A stretch of 64,000 nt of DNA. It comes from Bacteroidota bacterium. Its GTDB lineage: Bacteria > Bacteroidota > Bacteroidia > Chitinophagales > Chitinophagaceae. Each line of letters begins with the position of its first letter. The first letter of the stretch is position 1. Positions 10,205 to 20,261 of the stretch are shown piece by piece. The position numbers were made by a program, and so were the translations under genes. The DNA lies in the NCBI GenBank assembly GCA_028876495.1, contig JAGWRO010000018.1, positions 62,001 through 126,000 on the forward strand, given 5' to 3'. The notes under the pieces were generated by a model. The model worked only from the letters and a program-made list of their open reading frames with translations. It did not search any database and was not told the origin of the DNA.

Positions 10205-10206
10205 TT

Positions 10207-13200
10207 ATGAACTCTGTGAAGTTTGCCTTACTCATTTTTGCTTTCCTGATTATTTCATGTAATAAGAAAAATGAAAAAAGCTTATTTACTTTGGTAGATA
10301 ACACTAACATTCATTTTACAAACTCACTTACAGAAACAAAGGACTTCAATGTATTTAATTATCGCAATTTTTATAATGGCGGAGGAGTAGCAATTGGGGA
10401 TCTGAATAATGATGGTTTGCCTGATATATTTTTTACCTCGAACCAGGGCCCCAATAAATTGTACCTCAATAAAGGAAATATGAAATTTGAGGATATTTCC
10501 GCAAAGGCAGGTTTTGGTAATAAAAAACAATGGAGTACCGGGGTTGTCCTGGTGGATATAAATGGAGATGGCTGGCTTGATATTTATGTTTGCAATGCCG
10601 GCAATATGTTTGATTCTACACTGCGAAAGAATCAATTATTTATAAATAATCATAACCTTACTTTTACGGAATGTGCTGCAAAATATGGATTAGACAACGA
10701 TGGTTATACCACCCAGGCGTCTTTTTTTGATTATGACGGAGATGGTGACCTTGACTGTTTTATGGTAAATAACAGTCCCATACCTGTAAATACATTGAAC
10801 TACGCGAACATGCGTGATTTGCCGTTGTCGCAAACAAAAGTTGCTGATTTCCTGAAAGGTGGTGGAGATCATTTATACAGGAACGACAACGGCCATTTTA
10901 CAGAAGTGACAAAACAAGCTGGTATCCATGGAGGCCTTATCAGCCTGGGCCTTGGGGTAACGGTTGGAGATGTAAATAACGATGGTTATCCAGACATATA
11001 TGTTTCCAATGATTTTTTTGAAAGAGATTATTTGTACATCAACCAAAAAAACGGAACTTTTAAAGATGAGTTGGAAGACCGTATGGGGCATACAAGCCTT
11101 GCTTCAATGGGCGCGGATATGCAGGATGTCAATAACGATGGATATCCTGATATATTTACCACTGATATGCTCCCGGATGATGATTACCGTTTAAAAACAA
11201 ACACGTCATTCGATAATTATGATGTTTTTGATCTTAAGAAACAACGGGGATTTTATAATCAATATACCCAGAATGCTTTACAGGTTAACAATGGAACGGG
11301 GAATTTTTTTGAAACCGCTTACTATAGTGGTGTAGCAGCAAGCGATTGGAGTTGGGGTGCACTTATGTTTGATGCAGACAATGACGGTAAAACAGATTTG
11401 TATGTTTGTAATGGCATCTACCATGATGTGACGGACCAGGATTTTATTAATTTTTTTGGAAATGATGTGATTCAAAAAATGGTTATTTCCGGTAAAAAAG
11501 AAGCGGTAAGTAGCGTTATTGATAAAATTCCTTCTCATCCCCTGGTAAATAAAGCATTCAGAAATATGGGAAATCTCCGTTTTAAAGATGTGGGTACTCA
11601 ATGGGGCTTTACAACTCCTTCTTTTTCCAATGGGGCTGCTTATGGCGATTTGGATAATGACGGAGATGTAGATTTAGTGGTAAACAATGTTAATGAGCCT
11701 GCAATGATCTACCGGAATAACAGCCGGGAGTATAACAAGAATAATTATGTGGCAGTAACATTAAAATATAAATCGCCTAATACATTTGCAATAGGGAGTA
11801 CGATAAAAGTTTACCAGGGAAAGCAAATACAATCCAGGGAGATCATGCCCAGCCGCGGCTTTCAATCTTCTGTCGATTACAGGCAAACTATAGGATTGGG
11901 AAAAGCAGGCATAGATTCCATGACAATTACATGGCCGGACAGAACGATTACGACCTTCATAAAACCGGCAATTAACCAGTTGCATGCGATCAATTATTCA
12001 GAGGTGGTTAAAAAACCGCAGCATACAGCACCACCAGAAAAAACTATTTTTGAAAAAGTACCAACCTACTTTGATAAACATAAAGAAGATGGGTATGTTG
12101 ATTTCTATTTTGAAAAAAACATTCCATTCATGCTTTCAAGGCTGGGGCCTAAAGCTGCTGCAGGTGATGTGAACGGCGATGGTTTAACCGATATATATAT
12201 TGGGGGAGCCAAAGGCCAGCCGGGACAATTATATTTGCAAACGCCTACAGGGTTTGTCAAAAAAGACATTCCGGATTTTAAAAAATTTGCATTCGATGAT
12301 GTTACGGTTGCTTTCTTTTTTGATTGTGATGGCGATGGGGATCTTGATTTGTTTACCGGCGGCGGCGGTAATTTTGCATCAGAAAGTTCGGGTAGTTTTC
12401 AAAACCAACTTTTTATAAACGATGGCAAGGGCAACTTTACTTTAAAAAGGGGAGCGTTGCCAATAATCAATGCCAATTGCGGGGCCGCTGTTGCAATGGA
12501 TTATGATGGAGATGGGCATCCTGATCTGTTCATAGGAAACAGAAGCGTTCCTCAAAACTATGGTGTAACCCCGCCAAGTTATATTTTACATAACGACGGA
12601 AAAGGAAACTTCACCAATGTAACGGCTTCAGTTGCTCCGGAATTATCAAACCTTGGCATGGTAACTTCGGCCGCTTACGCAGATGTGAATGGCGATGGTA
12701 AAAAAGATTTAATTGTAACGGGTGATTGGATGTACCCTCGTGTTTTTTCTTTTAATGGTAAAAAATTTGTGGAATTAAAAACCGGTCTCGAAAATTTATC
12801 CGGTTGGTGGCAATCAATGGAAGTAGCCGATGTAGACAAGGATGGAGATATGGATTTAATTTTAGGAAACCTTGGAGAAAACTTTTACCTGCAGCCGGAT
12901 TCATCTCATCCTGTTAAATTATGGATTAAGGACTTTGATAACAATGGGACTATTGAAAAAGTAATAAGCCGCACAGTGGGAGGAAACGATGTTCCGGTAT
13001 TCATGAAGAATGACCTGACCGACCAGATACCAACATTGAAAAGATTAAACCTTACAAACCAGGATTATGCAACAAAAACGATACAGCAGCTATTTGGTAA
13101 GGAACTGGAAGATGCACAGGTAAAAAAGGTTACTTATGCAGCTTCGTGCATTGCCTATAATGATGGGAAAGGACATTTTACGATAAAAAAACTTCCTGTT

Positions 13201-13503
13201 GGTATGCAGCTTTCTTCGGTAAATGCAATTACTTTGAAAGATATTAATAATGATGGGTATCCTGATATGATTGCCGGAGGTAATTTCTTTGACTTACTGC
13301 CACAGTTTGGAAGGTTGGATGCCAGTGCAGGAAATTTGTTGATCAATGATAAAAAGGGGAATTTTAATATAGTTTCACCCATGCGCACCGGGTTGAATGT
13401 TCCGGGCGAAACAAGGGATATTATTTCATTTAAATACAAAAAAGAAGACTGCGTACTTTTTTTGGAAAATAATGATTACCCGGTGATGTATAAATTAAAA
13501 TGA
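10207..13503 (+). CDS. VCBS/FG-GAP repeat lipoprotein with ASPIC-UnbV domain (1)
   Basis: 1098 aa. Lipobox IISC with Cys18, so a lipid-anchored envelope protein. It contains about a dozen calcium-binding DxNxDGxxD-type loops spread over the chain (for example DLNNDGLPDI, DYDGDGDLD, DVNNDGYPDI, DVDKDGDMDL), typical of FG-GAP/VCBS beta-propeller blades. An ASPIC/UnbV-like domain lies near residues 515-595 (IGSTIKVYQGKQ, SRGFQSS, ITWPDRT). A second propeller with renewed loops (DVNGDGLTDI, DCDGDGDLDL) follows. The ATG lies two bases after a terminator T-run, and the stop overlaps the next ATG by four bases (ATGA). Such proteins are common beside SusC/SusD in Bacteroidota; the role is unknown, perhaps carbohydrate or peptide binding on the surface. 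Confidence 0.88.
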   Translation: MNSVKFALLIFAFLIISCNKKNEKSLFTLVDNTNIHFTNSLTETKDFNVFNYRNFYNGGGVAIGDLNNDGLPDIFFTSNQGPNKLYLNKGNMKFEDISAKAGFGNKKQWSTGVVLVDINGDGWLDIYVCNAGNMFDSTLRKNQLFINNHNLTFTECAAKYGLDNDGYTTQASFFDYDGDGDLDCFMVNNSPIPVNTLNYANMRDLPLSQTKVADFLKGGGDHLYRNDNGHFTEVTKQAGIHGGLISLGLGVTVGDVNNDGYPDIYVSNDFFERDYLYINQKNGTFKDELEDRMGHTSLASMGADMQDVNNDGYPDIFTTDMLPDDDYRLKTNTSFDNYDVFDLKKQRGFYNQYTQNALQVNNGTGNFFETAYYSGVAASDWSWGALMFDADNDGKTDLYVCNGIYHDVTDQDFINFFGNDVIQKMVISGKKEAVSSVIDKIPSHPLVNKAFRNMGNLRFKDVGTQWGFTTPSFSNGAAYGDLDNDGDVDLVVNNVNEPAMIYRNNSREYNKNNYVAVTLKYKSPNTFAIGSTIKVYQGKQIQSREIMPSRGFQSSVDYRQTIGLGKAGIDSMTITWPDRTITTFIKPAINQLHAINYSEVVKKPQHTAPPEKTIFEKVPTYFDKHKEDGYVDFYFEKNIPFMLSRLGPKAAAGDVNGDGLTDIYIGGAKGQPGQLYLQTPTGFVKKDIPDFKKFAFDDVTVAFFFDCDGDGDLDLFTGGGGNFASESSGSFQNQLFINDGKGNFTLKRGALPIINANCGAAVAMDYDGDGHPDLFIGNRSVPQNYGVTPPSYILHNDGKGNFTNVTASVAPELSNLGMVTSAAYADVNGDGKKDLIVTGDWMYPRVFSFNGKKFVELKTGLENLSGWWQSMEVADVDKDGDMDLILGNLGENFYLQPDSSHPVKLWIKDFDNNGTIEKVISRTVGGNDVPVFMKNDLTDQIPTLKRLNLTNQDYATKTIQQLFGKELEDAQVKKVTYAASCIAYNDGKGHFTIKKLPVGMQLSSVNAITLKDINNDGYPDMIAGGNFFDLLPQFGRLDASAGNLLINDKKGNFNIVSPMRTGLNVPGETRDIISFKYKKEDCVLFLENNDYPVMYKLK

Positions 13504-16500
13504 TAGAAAAAATGTGTAGCAAAGCTAACTACTTACATATTAGTGCCGGCATTAAAAACAAAAAATACGGGTTAATAAATTGCCTGTTGCTTATTACATT
13601 TTCAATCGTTTTATTTTCTTGTTCCGAAAAGAAAAAAATTAAAAATCCTTTGTTTACTACAATTGATTCGTCCCAAAGTGGTATCAATTTCATCAATAAA
13701 CTTACACCTACACCGGCATTCAATTTGTTTTCTTACATGTACTTCTACAATGGTGCGGGGGTGGGCGCTGCTGACTTTAATAATGATGGAAAAATAGATC
13801 TTTTCTTTTCATCCAATGAGGGCGACAATAAATTATACCTAAATAAAGGAGGATTAAAATTTGAAGATGTAACTGCTAGTGCCGGAATTCCACAAGATGG
13901 CGGATGGAGTACCGGTGTTTCGGTGGTGGATATAAATAATGATGGGTTAAAAGATATTTATATCTGCAAGGTTGGCCATTATAAATCATTACACAGCCAT
14001 AACCAGTTGCTGATTTGCCAGGGAATTGATAAAAACGGAATACCACATTATAAAGATGAAGCTAAAGAATACGGCCTTGATTTTTCCGGGTTTAGTACGC
14101 AGGCTGTTTTCTTTGATTATGACGGAGACGGAGATCTCGATATGTTTTTATTGAATCACTCGGTAAATCATGATGGAAACTATGCACCCCGAAAATATTT
14201 TTTAAATACTTATGATTCACTGGCTGGCCAGAAATTATTCAGAAACGATTCTTACACCGATGCCTCGGGAAAAACACACATTCATTTTACAGATGTAACT
14301 AAACAATCCCGAATTAATGGGAGTAAAATTGGTTATGGATTAGGAGTAACAGTGGCAGACATCAACTTAGACGGATGGCCTGATATTTATGTGGGTAATG
14401 ATTTTCATGAAGATGATTATCTGTACATCAACCAGCACAATGGAACCTTTACTGAAGAAAGCACCAAGCGACTGATGCATACCAGTGAATTTAGTATGGG
14501 CGTGGATATAGCCGATGTAAATAATGATGCTTATCCTGAAATTATTTCAATGGATATGCTTCCTTACGATCCTTACATTTTACGCCGCTCTTTGGCAGAA
14601 GATGATTATGATATATTTACACAGAAAATTGCCTATGGATATTCCTATCAATACTCCCGCAACAATCTTCAGCTAAACCGCCGAAATGGATTGTTTACTG
14701 AAATAGGCCAGTATGCCGGTATTTATGCAACAGACTGGAGTTGGTCGGCTCTTTGGATGGATTTTAATAATGACGGATTGAAAGATCTTTTTATTTCAAA
14801 CGGAGTTCCCAAAAGGATGAATGATATCGACTATATCAATTTTGTTTCAAGCGATGTAATACAGCAAAAGCTGATCGATAACAAGATGAACGAACAGGAT
14901 ATGGCTTTGATCAATAAATTTCCAGAGATCAAAATTCCCAATAAATTCTATGCAAATACAGGCAACCTGATCTTTAAAGATGTAACGGACAGCATACAGA
15001 ATAACACGCCTTCGTTTTCTAATGGTGCAGTTTATGCCGACCTGGATAATGACGGTGACCTGGATATTGTGACCAACAATACTAACCAACCCGCTTTGTT
15101 ATATGAAAACACCGCCAACGACAAGAAACAACGTCCTTTTGTGAGGATAGAACTAAAAGGCTCTCAAAAAAATATTGATGCCATCGGTGCAAAAATTATT
15201 TTATTTGCCAATGGAGGGATCAGAACTTATGAAAATAATGCAGTTCATGGTTTTCAATCCAGCATGCTGGAACCTATTGAGATTGGATTGTACCACACAA
15301 AAATTGATTCTGCATTTTTAATATGGCCGGATAATACTTTTGAACCTATTCAGATAAAAGAAAATCAAAAGATGTCCTTTTCTTACAAGCCTAATCTTCC
15401 ACGGTTTGATTATTCAGAGTTAACTTCTTATTTTAAAAACCCTACACGAAAGATAAAGGATATTACTTCATCTACAGGTGTTAAGTACGACCATGTTGAA
15501 AATCCCTTTAATGAATTTTATCGTGAACCTCTTCTTCCGCATATGGTATCAACGGAAGGACCGGCTCTTGCGGTGGCTGATATCAACCATGACGGCCTCG
15601 ATGATATTTTTGTTGGCGCTTCAAAGACTTACCAGAATGCGGTTTTTCTTCAAACAAAAGATGGAAAATTTGTAAGAAAAAAAGAGCCCGATATGGAGCA
15701 AGACAGTATGTGGGAAAATGTTGATGCAAAATGGGTAGATGTAAACAATGACGGTAATTTAGACCTCGTTATTGCCAGTGGAGGAAATGAATATTATGGA
15801 AAAGATAAGCACCTGTTACCATTGCTTTATTTGAATGACGGAAAAGGAAACCTCAAAAGAAAAAGTGATGCATTTTCGGATATTTATGTAACTCAAAGTG
15901 TCGTAGTTCCCTGTGATTTTAATGGAGATGGTTTTGTTGATCTTTTTATCGGCGGCAGAGCTGAACCATGGCAATATGGAACTATTCCTCGTTCTTACCT
16001 GTTACAAAATGACGGAACAGGAAAATTTACAGACGTTACTGAAAAGTATTCAAAAGAGTTGATGAACCCCGGGATGGTTACCGATGCGCAATGGGTAGAC
16101 ATAGACAAAGACGGAGATAAAGATCTTATTCTTTGTTATGAATGGGGAGGTATTGATGTATTTATAAATAATAAAAACAGTTTTACAAGAAAACAAATTA
16201 CTGATAAAAAAGGGTGGTGGAATTTTATCCTTCCTGTCGATATTAATAATGATGGCAACATCGATCTGATTGCCGGAAATCTAGGGTTAAATACCAAACT
16301 CAAAGCCTCAGACAAACAGCCTGTATCAATGTATTACGATGATTTTGATGAAAACGGTAAAAAAGAACAGGTACTTACTTATTATGTTGGCGGACAGGAA
16401 ATTCCATTTGCTACCAAACAGGAATTGGAAAAACAGATGCCTTATTTACGTAAGAAATTTTTATATGCAGCAGATTTTGCCAAAGCTTCGCTGACCGATC

Positions 16501-16931
16501 TTTTTGGGGAAGATAAATTGAAAGAAGCTTACAAGTTTACTGCAAATTATTTTGCCAATAGCGTGTTGATCAACAAGGGAAATTTAAAATTTGAATTAAA
16601 ACCTCTTCCACGGCTTATGCAAATGAGCGAGTATAGAGATGCAGTGGTGGTGAATGCCAATAATGACAGTTTGCCTGATATCCTCATGATGGGTAATTAT
16701 TATGATAACAATGTTGAACTGGGAAGATTAGATGGGGATTTCGGATCAATTCTCGTCAATAAAGGAGGAGGTAATTTTTCATATGAGCCTTTTAATGGAT
16801 TGGCCGTAAAAGGACAGGTAAGGCATATCAGGCCGATTGAAATAAATGGACGAAAAGCTTTTGTATTGGCTCGAAACAATGACAGCCTGATGATCGTTCA
16901 ATTTCAAGACTCGCTCACTAATAGAAAATAG
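13500..16931 (+). CDS. VCBS/FG-GAP repeat lipoprotein with ASPIC-UnbV domain (2)
   Basis: 1143 aa, a paralogue of the gene before it with the same order of parts, joined by an ATGA overlap that suggests translational coupling. The N-region is unusually long (about 25 residues) before the hydrophobic stretch and the lipobox LFSC (Cys41); a later start is possible. About a dozen DxNxDG loops are present (DFNNDGKIDL, DINNDGLKDI, DYDGDGDLDM, DIDKDGDKDL), some degenerate (DVNNDAYPEI, ANNDSLPDI). The ASPIC/UnbV-like part (IGAKIILFANGG, VHGFQSS, LIWPDNT) sits near 560-635. The two copies probably form a pair or complex. The 3' end overlaps the convergent SRPBCC gene by 14 bases. Confidence 0.87.
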   Translation: MIEKMCSKANYLHISAGIKNKKYGLINCLLLITFSIVLFSCSEKKKIKNPLFTTIDSSQSGINFINKLTPTPAFNLFSYMYFYNGAGVGAADFNNDGKIDLFFSSNEGDNKLYLNKGGLKFEDVTASAGIPQDGGWSTGVSVVDINNDGLKDIYICKVGHYKSLHSHNQLLICQGIDKNGIPHYKDEAKEYGLDFSGFSTQAVFFDYDGDGDLDMFLLNHSVNHDGNYAPRKYFLNTYDSLAGQKLFRNDSYTDASGKTHIHFTDVTKQSRINGSKIGYGLGVTVADINLDGWPDIYVGNDFHEDDYLYINQHNGTFTEESTKRLMHTSEFSMGVDIADVNNDAYPEIISMDMLPYDPYILRRSLAEDDYDIFTQKIAYGYSYQYSRNNLQLNRRNGLFTEIGQYAGIYATDWSWSALWMDFNNDGLKDLFISNGVPKRMNDIDYINFVSSDVIQQKLIDNKMNEQDMALINKFPEIKIPNKFYANTGNLIFKDVTDSIQNNTPSFSNGAVYADLDNDGDLDIVTNNTNQPALLYENTANDKKQRPFVRIELKGSQKNIDAIGAKIILFANGGIRTYENNAVHGFQSSMLEPIEIGLYHTKIDSAFLIWPDNTFEPIQIKENQKMSFSYKPNLPRFDYSELTSYFKNPTRKIKDITSSTGVKYDHVENPFNEFYREPLLPHMVSTEGPALAVADINHDGLDDIFVGASKTYQNAVFLQTKDGKFVRKKEPDMEQDSMWENVDAKWVDVNNDGNLDLVIASGGNEYYGKDKHLLPLLYLNDGKGNLKRKSDAFSDIYVTQSVVVPCDFNGDGFVDLFIGGRAEPWQYGTIPRSYLLQNDGTGKFTDVTEKYSKELMNPGMVTDAQWVDIDKDGDKDLILCYEWGGIDVFINNKNSFTRKQITDKKGWWNFILPVDINNDGNIDLIAGNLGLNTKLKASDKQPVSMYYDDFDENGKKEQVLTYYVGGQEIPFATKQELEKQMPYLRKKFLYAADFAKASLTDLFGEDKLKEAYKFTANYFANSVLINKGNLKFELKPLPRLMQMSEYRDAVVVNANNDSLPDILMMGNYYDNNVELGRLDGDFGSILVNKGGGNFSYEPFNGLAVKGQVRHIRPIEINGRKAFVLARNNDSLMIVQFQDSLTNRK

Positions 16932-17850
16932 GGTAGTAAAGGCGGGTTACCCATTTTGATGAATCAGTCTCTGATATCCTGTCTGTAACTAAAGATTGAA
17001 ATGGAATTGCCGGGGATATTTTATGATAATCATCCACGTAGTTGGCCAGTTCTTGTTCTCCTTGCTTAACCCTTTGAACTCCACCTTTAACTTCAGCTTC
17101 GAGAATATTTCCTAAAACCATTTTTTTGATTTCGAATTTTCCTTCGGGTGACAGATCTTTTGTAGTCGGCACTGCCACCATTGTCTCATATCTTGCAGCG
17201 CCTTCTTTATGTACATTAAGCATAGGATAATCGCTTTGAGTACCATTTTTATCTTTTATATAGTTTTGAACAGAGCGTATCATACTATATATCTCATTTA
17301 TTGAGGGATAATGGTCAAAAGTTTGTTTGGTCGCGATCATCGTTGAGTCTTTTACTTTCTCCTCTGTTATCTTCATTCCATACACATTCGTCGGGATACT
17401 GAAATATTTTTGCATGTCGTTGACCAGGCTAATCACATTATTATTGATTGTTTTTACTTCTTTATATTGTCCCAATCTTTTTAATGGATTTTTTGAAAAA
17501 GTATAAACCGATGTCCATTTTAATTGAGTAGAATCTGTACCAAAATAAATAAACTGCAAAAGTCCGCTTAAGGAATCTTTATCATTATAAACAATCGTTT
17601 TAAATCCATTAAGTAAAATCTCACCAATTTTATAATTACAATTTTGAAAAGAATAGTTGTTCTCTCCGATTTTTTTACCTGGCCACCATTGTTGCCATTT
17701 GTCTTTATTGATAATGTGCCTTGCAACTGCCCCGGGTGAACAATCAACTGTTATTTCGTAAGTTTCTGTTTTCGTAGCCGGTATTAAAAAATATAAAGTA
17801 ATCAGGCAAGCAACAATAAATACTGTAATGAGGGTCAGCCATTTTTTCAT
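16918..17850 (-). CDS. Membrane-anchored SRPBCC / GyrI-like domain protein
   Basis: 310 aa. One N-terminal hydrophobic anchor (about residues 4-22, LTLITVFIVACLITLYFLI) is followed by a region that looks like a polyketide cyclase/SRPBCC fold (ITVDCSPGAVARHIINKDKWQQWWPG) to about 150. A GyrI-like (AraC effector-binding type) domain (EGAARYETMVAVPT ... VQRVKQGEQELANYVDDYHK) forms the C-terminal part. Such two-part proteins bind small hydrophobic ligands, but no substrate can be inferred. It is convergent with the VCBS pair and overlaps the end of the second one by 14 bases. Its start faces the GH65 gene across 169 bases. Confidence 0.7.
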   Translation of the reverse strand: MKKWLTLITVFIVACLITLYFLIPATKTETYEITVDCSPGAVARHIINKDKWQQWWPGKKIGENNYSFQNCNYKIGEILLNGFKTIVYNDKDSLSGLLQFIYFGTDSTQLKWTSVYTFSKNPLKRLGQYKEVKTINNNVISLVNDMQKYFSIPTNVYGMKITEEKVKDSTMIATKQTFDHYPSINEIYSMIRSVQNYIKDKNGTQSDYPMLNVHKEGAARYETMVAVPTTKDLSPEGKFEIKKMVLGNILEAEVKGGVQRVKQGEQELANYVDDYHKISPAIPFQSLVTDRISETDSSKWVTRLYYPIFY

Positions 17851-18019
17851 TTTTCAAAAACTTTTTTAATCGCTGCAAAGTACTTAATTGAAGAGTAAAA
17901 TGAACAGTATAAAAAAATAACAATTTGTGAATTAATTTTTGAGTAAAACAAATTCCTTTTCAAACAAAGCAAATTCATTTAATTTACACCCTCTTTAGTA
18001 TGAAATTAAATTGCCTGGT

Positions 18020-20050
18020 ATGAAAAAAATATTTTTTGCATTTGTATTTGCTTTTTCTTTTTTCTTTTCTTTTTCACAAACAACTGATCCCTGGAAAATT
18101 GTTGCCAATAAAATTGATCCTTCTAATTATTATGGCGAAACAGTTGCCAACGGTATGATTGGTATTGTTTCTTCTGCTGAACCTTTGAAATGTAAAACGG
18201 TGGTTTTAAATGGAGCTTATGACCAGTATGGCCGTGGGATGGTAAGTAACTTTTTACAGAGCTTCAACCTCGTGGATATGTACCTGGATATTGACGGCCA
18301 TCGCATTGGAGCCGGAGATGCAAAAAATATGCGCCAGATATTGGATATGAAACACGCCAATTTAAATACCACCTTTGACTACCAGGATAAAGCTACCATT
18401 TCATACACGTATTACGCGCTCAGGAATTTGCCTTATAATGTTTTGGTAGATGTAAGCATCACTGCAAAAAAAGATATTGAAATAACTCCTGCAAGTGTAA
18501 TGCAGGCGCCGGATGAACTGCGTGATGTACAGAATTATTACAACCAGGTTGACAAACCGGGTGAACTAATTAGTTTACTTACATCAGTTGCCAAAAGCCC
18601 GACAGGAAAATTGACCATCGCATCTTCTACCACTTTTCTTTTTGATGAACCGCAGGAATCCCAGCCGGAACTTATCCACGAAATGTGGGACAACAATATG
18701 CACCTGCTAAAGTTTAAAAAAAAGCTGAAAGCCGGCACCACTTATCACTTCGCTATCGCCGGAGCGTCGATAAGCACCGCACAGCATGAAGATCCTTTTA
18801 ATGAAGTACAACGGTATGTGATATACGCAAAGTTGCAAGGCGTTAAAAAACTGATTCAATTCCATGATGCCGCCTGGGACCAGTTATGGAAAAGCGATAT
18901 CAAAATAGAGGGCGATGAAGCAAGCCAACGCGATGTTCATTCTGCCATGTATCATTTGTATTCTTTTGTAAGAGGCGGTACAGATTACAGTCCTTCACCT
19001 ATGGGCTTGAGTGGTCTGGGTTATAACGGTCACGTTTTTTGGGATGCAGAATTATGGATGTTTCCGGGATTGCTTGTGCTTCATCCGGAAATGGCAAAGA
19101 GTATGCTCGAGTATCGCTTTAAGAGGTTAAAAGAAGCGGAAAATAACGCTTTTGCGCATGGATACAAAGGAGCCATGTATCCATGGGAAAGTGCGGCAAG
19201 CGGAAATGAAGAAACTCCCGTGTGGGCTTTGAGTGGACCTTTTGAACATCATATAACTGCTGACGTAGCTATTGCAGCCTGGAACTATTTTTCGGTAACT
19301 CATGATACCACATGGCTTCGTGAAAAAGGTTTCCCGATGATAAAGGAATGTGCTGATTTCTGGACAAGCCGTGTAGAAAGAAACGGCCCTGGTCATTATG
19401 ATATCAATAATGTAGTTGCCGCCGATGAATGGGCTGAGAATGTAGACAATAACGCTTTTACTAATGCAGCAGCCAAAGCCAATTTACAGTATGCTGTTTT
19501 AGCCGCAGAAATTTTGCACAAAACAGTAGATACAGATTGGATCCATGTTGAAAACAATATTCCTATTTTGAAGATGGCCAACGGCGTTACTTCTGAATAT
19601 GCAGGTTATAATGGTGTAAAAATAAAACAGGCAGATGTGAATTTACTGGCCTATCCTTTAAAAGAAATTACTGATGAAGCACAAATAAAAAAAGACCTTG
19701 CTTACTATGAAAGCAGGGTAGGAGAAGGGTCTCCCGCGATGACACATGCGATCTTCACTATTTTATATGCACGGCTCAATGAACCTGAAAAGGCATGGAA
19801 TGCATTTGAAGAATCTTACATTCCAAACAAATTGCCTCCTTTTGGTGTGATGGCTGAAACCGCCGGAGGCACGAATCCTTATTTTGCAACAGGCGCAGGA
19901 GGATATTTGCAAAGTGTTCTTTTCGGTTTTGGCGGGCTTGATATAACCCCGTATGGAATTGTTCAGTTAAAAACATCTTTACCCAAAAACTGGAAATCTT
20001 TAACCCTTACAGGTATTGGAAAAGATAAAAAGACATTTGTGGTTAAATAA
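18020..20050 (+). CDS. Secreted glycoside hydrolase family 65 protein
   Basis: 676 aa from the ATG at 18020, chosen because the signal peptide (KKIFFAFVFAFSFFFSFSQ) begins there; an in-frame TTG at 18011 is less likely. The body matches GH65, which holds trehalose, maltose and kojibiose phosphorylases and acid trehalases. Visible signatures are the substrate-pocket string VFWDAELWMFPGLLVLHPEMA near 340 and ADEWAENVDNNAFTN, whose Glu470 corresponds to the general acid. The export signal favours a hydrolase or an enzyme acting on periplasmic oligosaccharides over a phosphate-dependent cytoplasmic phosphorylase. A seven-codon ORF ends on its start codon by an ATGA overlap (18000-18023). Family is secure, substrate is not. 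Confidence 0.85.
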   Translation: MKKIFFAFVFAFSFFFSFSQTTDPWKIVANKIDPSNYYGETVANGMIGIVSSAEPLKCKTVVLNGAYDQYGRGMVSNFLQSFNLVDMYLDIDGHRIGAGDAKNMRQILDMKHANLNTTFDYQDKATISYTYYALRNLPYNVLVDVSITAKKDIEITPASVMQAPDELRDVQNYYNQVDKPGELISLLTSVAKSPTGKLTIASSTTFLFDEPQESQPELIHEMWDNNMHLLKFKKKLKAGTTYHFAIAGASISTAQHEDPFNEVQRYVIYAKLQGVKKLIQFHDAAWDQLWKSDIKIEGDEASQRDVHSAMYHLYSFVRGGTDYSPSPMGLSGLGYNGHVFWDAELWMFPGLLVLHPEMAKSMLEYRFKRLKEAENNAFAHGYKGAMYPWESAASGNEETPVWALSGPFEHHITADVAIAAWNYFSVTHDTTWLREKGFPMIKECADFWTSRVERNGPGHYDINNVVAADEWAENVDNNAFTNAAAKANLQYAVLAAEILHKTVDTDWIHVENNIPILKMANGVTSEYAGYNGVKIKQADVNLLAYPLKEITDEAQIKKDLAYYESRVGEGSPAMTHAIFTILYARLNEPEKAWNAFEESYIPNKLPPFGVMAETAGGTNPYFATGAGGYLQSVLFGFGGLDITPYGIVQLKTSLPKNWKSLTLTGIGKDKKTFVVK

Positions 20051-20261
20051 ATTGTCCGGCACGTAGATAAGCGAGGATTTAGCAGTAAAGCAACTTTTTT
20101 TTAAAGATCCTTATTTAGTATTTAAAGATTTAACTTTTTGTCATAATTGAGCATTATTTTTTTTCAACTGAAATATTATAAATAATATTTTCTTACTTTT
20201 AACAAAATTTAAGAATTAATAGTATCTTGTCTTTTTGTTACTTGATTATTCAACGATTGCT

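Noticed and set aside
10380..13300. Possible DNA repeats in the VCBS genes
   Set aside because: The repeated gat-aat-gat-gg codons come from the calcium-loop protein motif and not from a DNA-level repeat or CRISPR.
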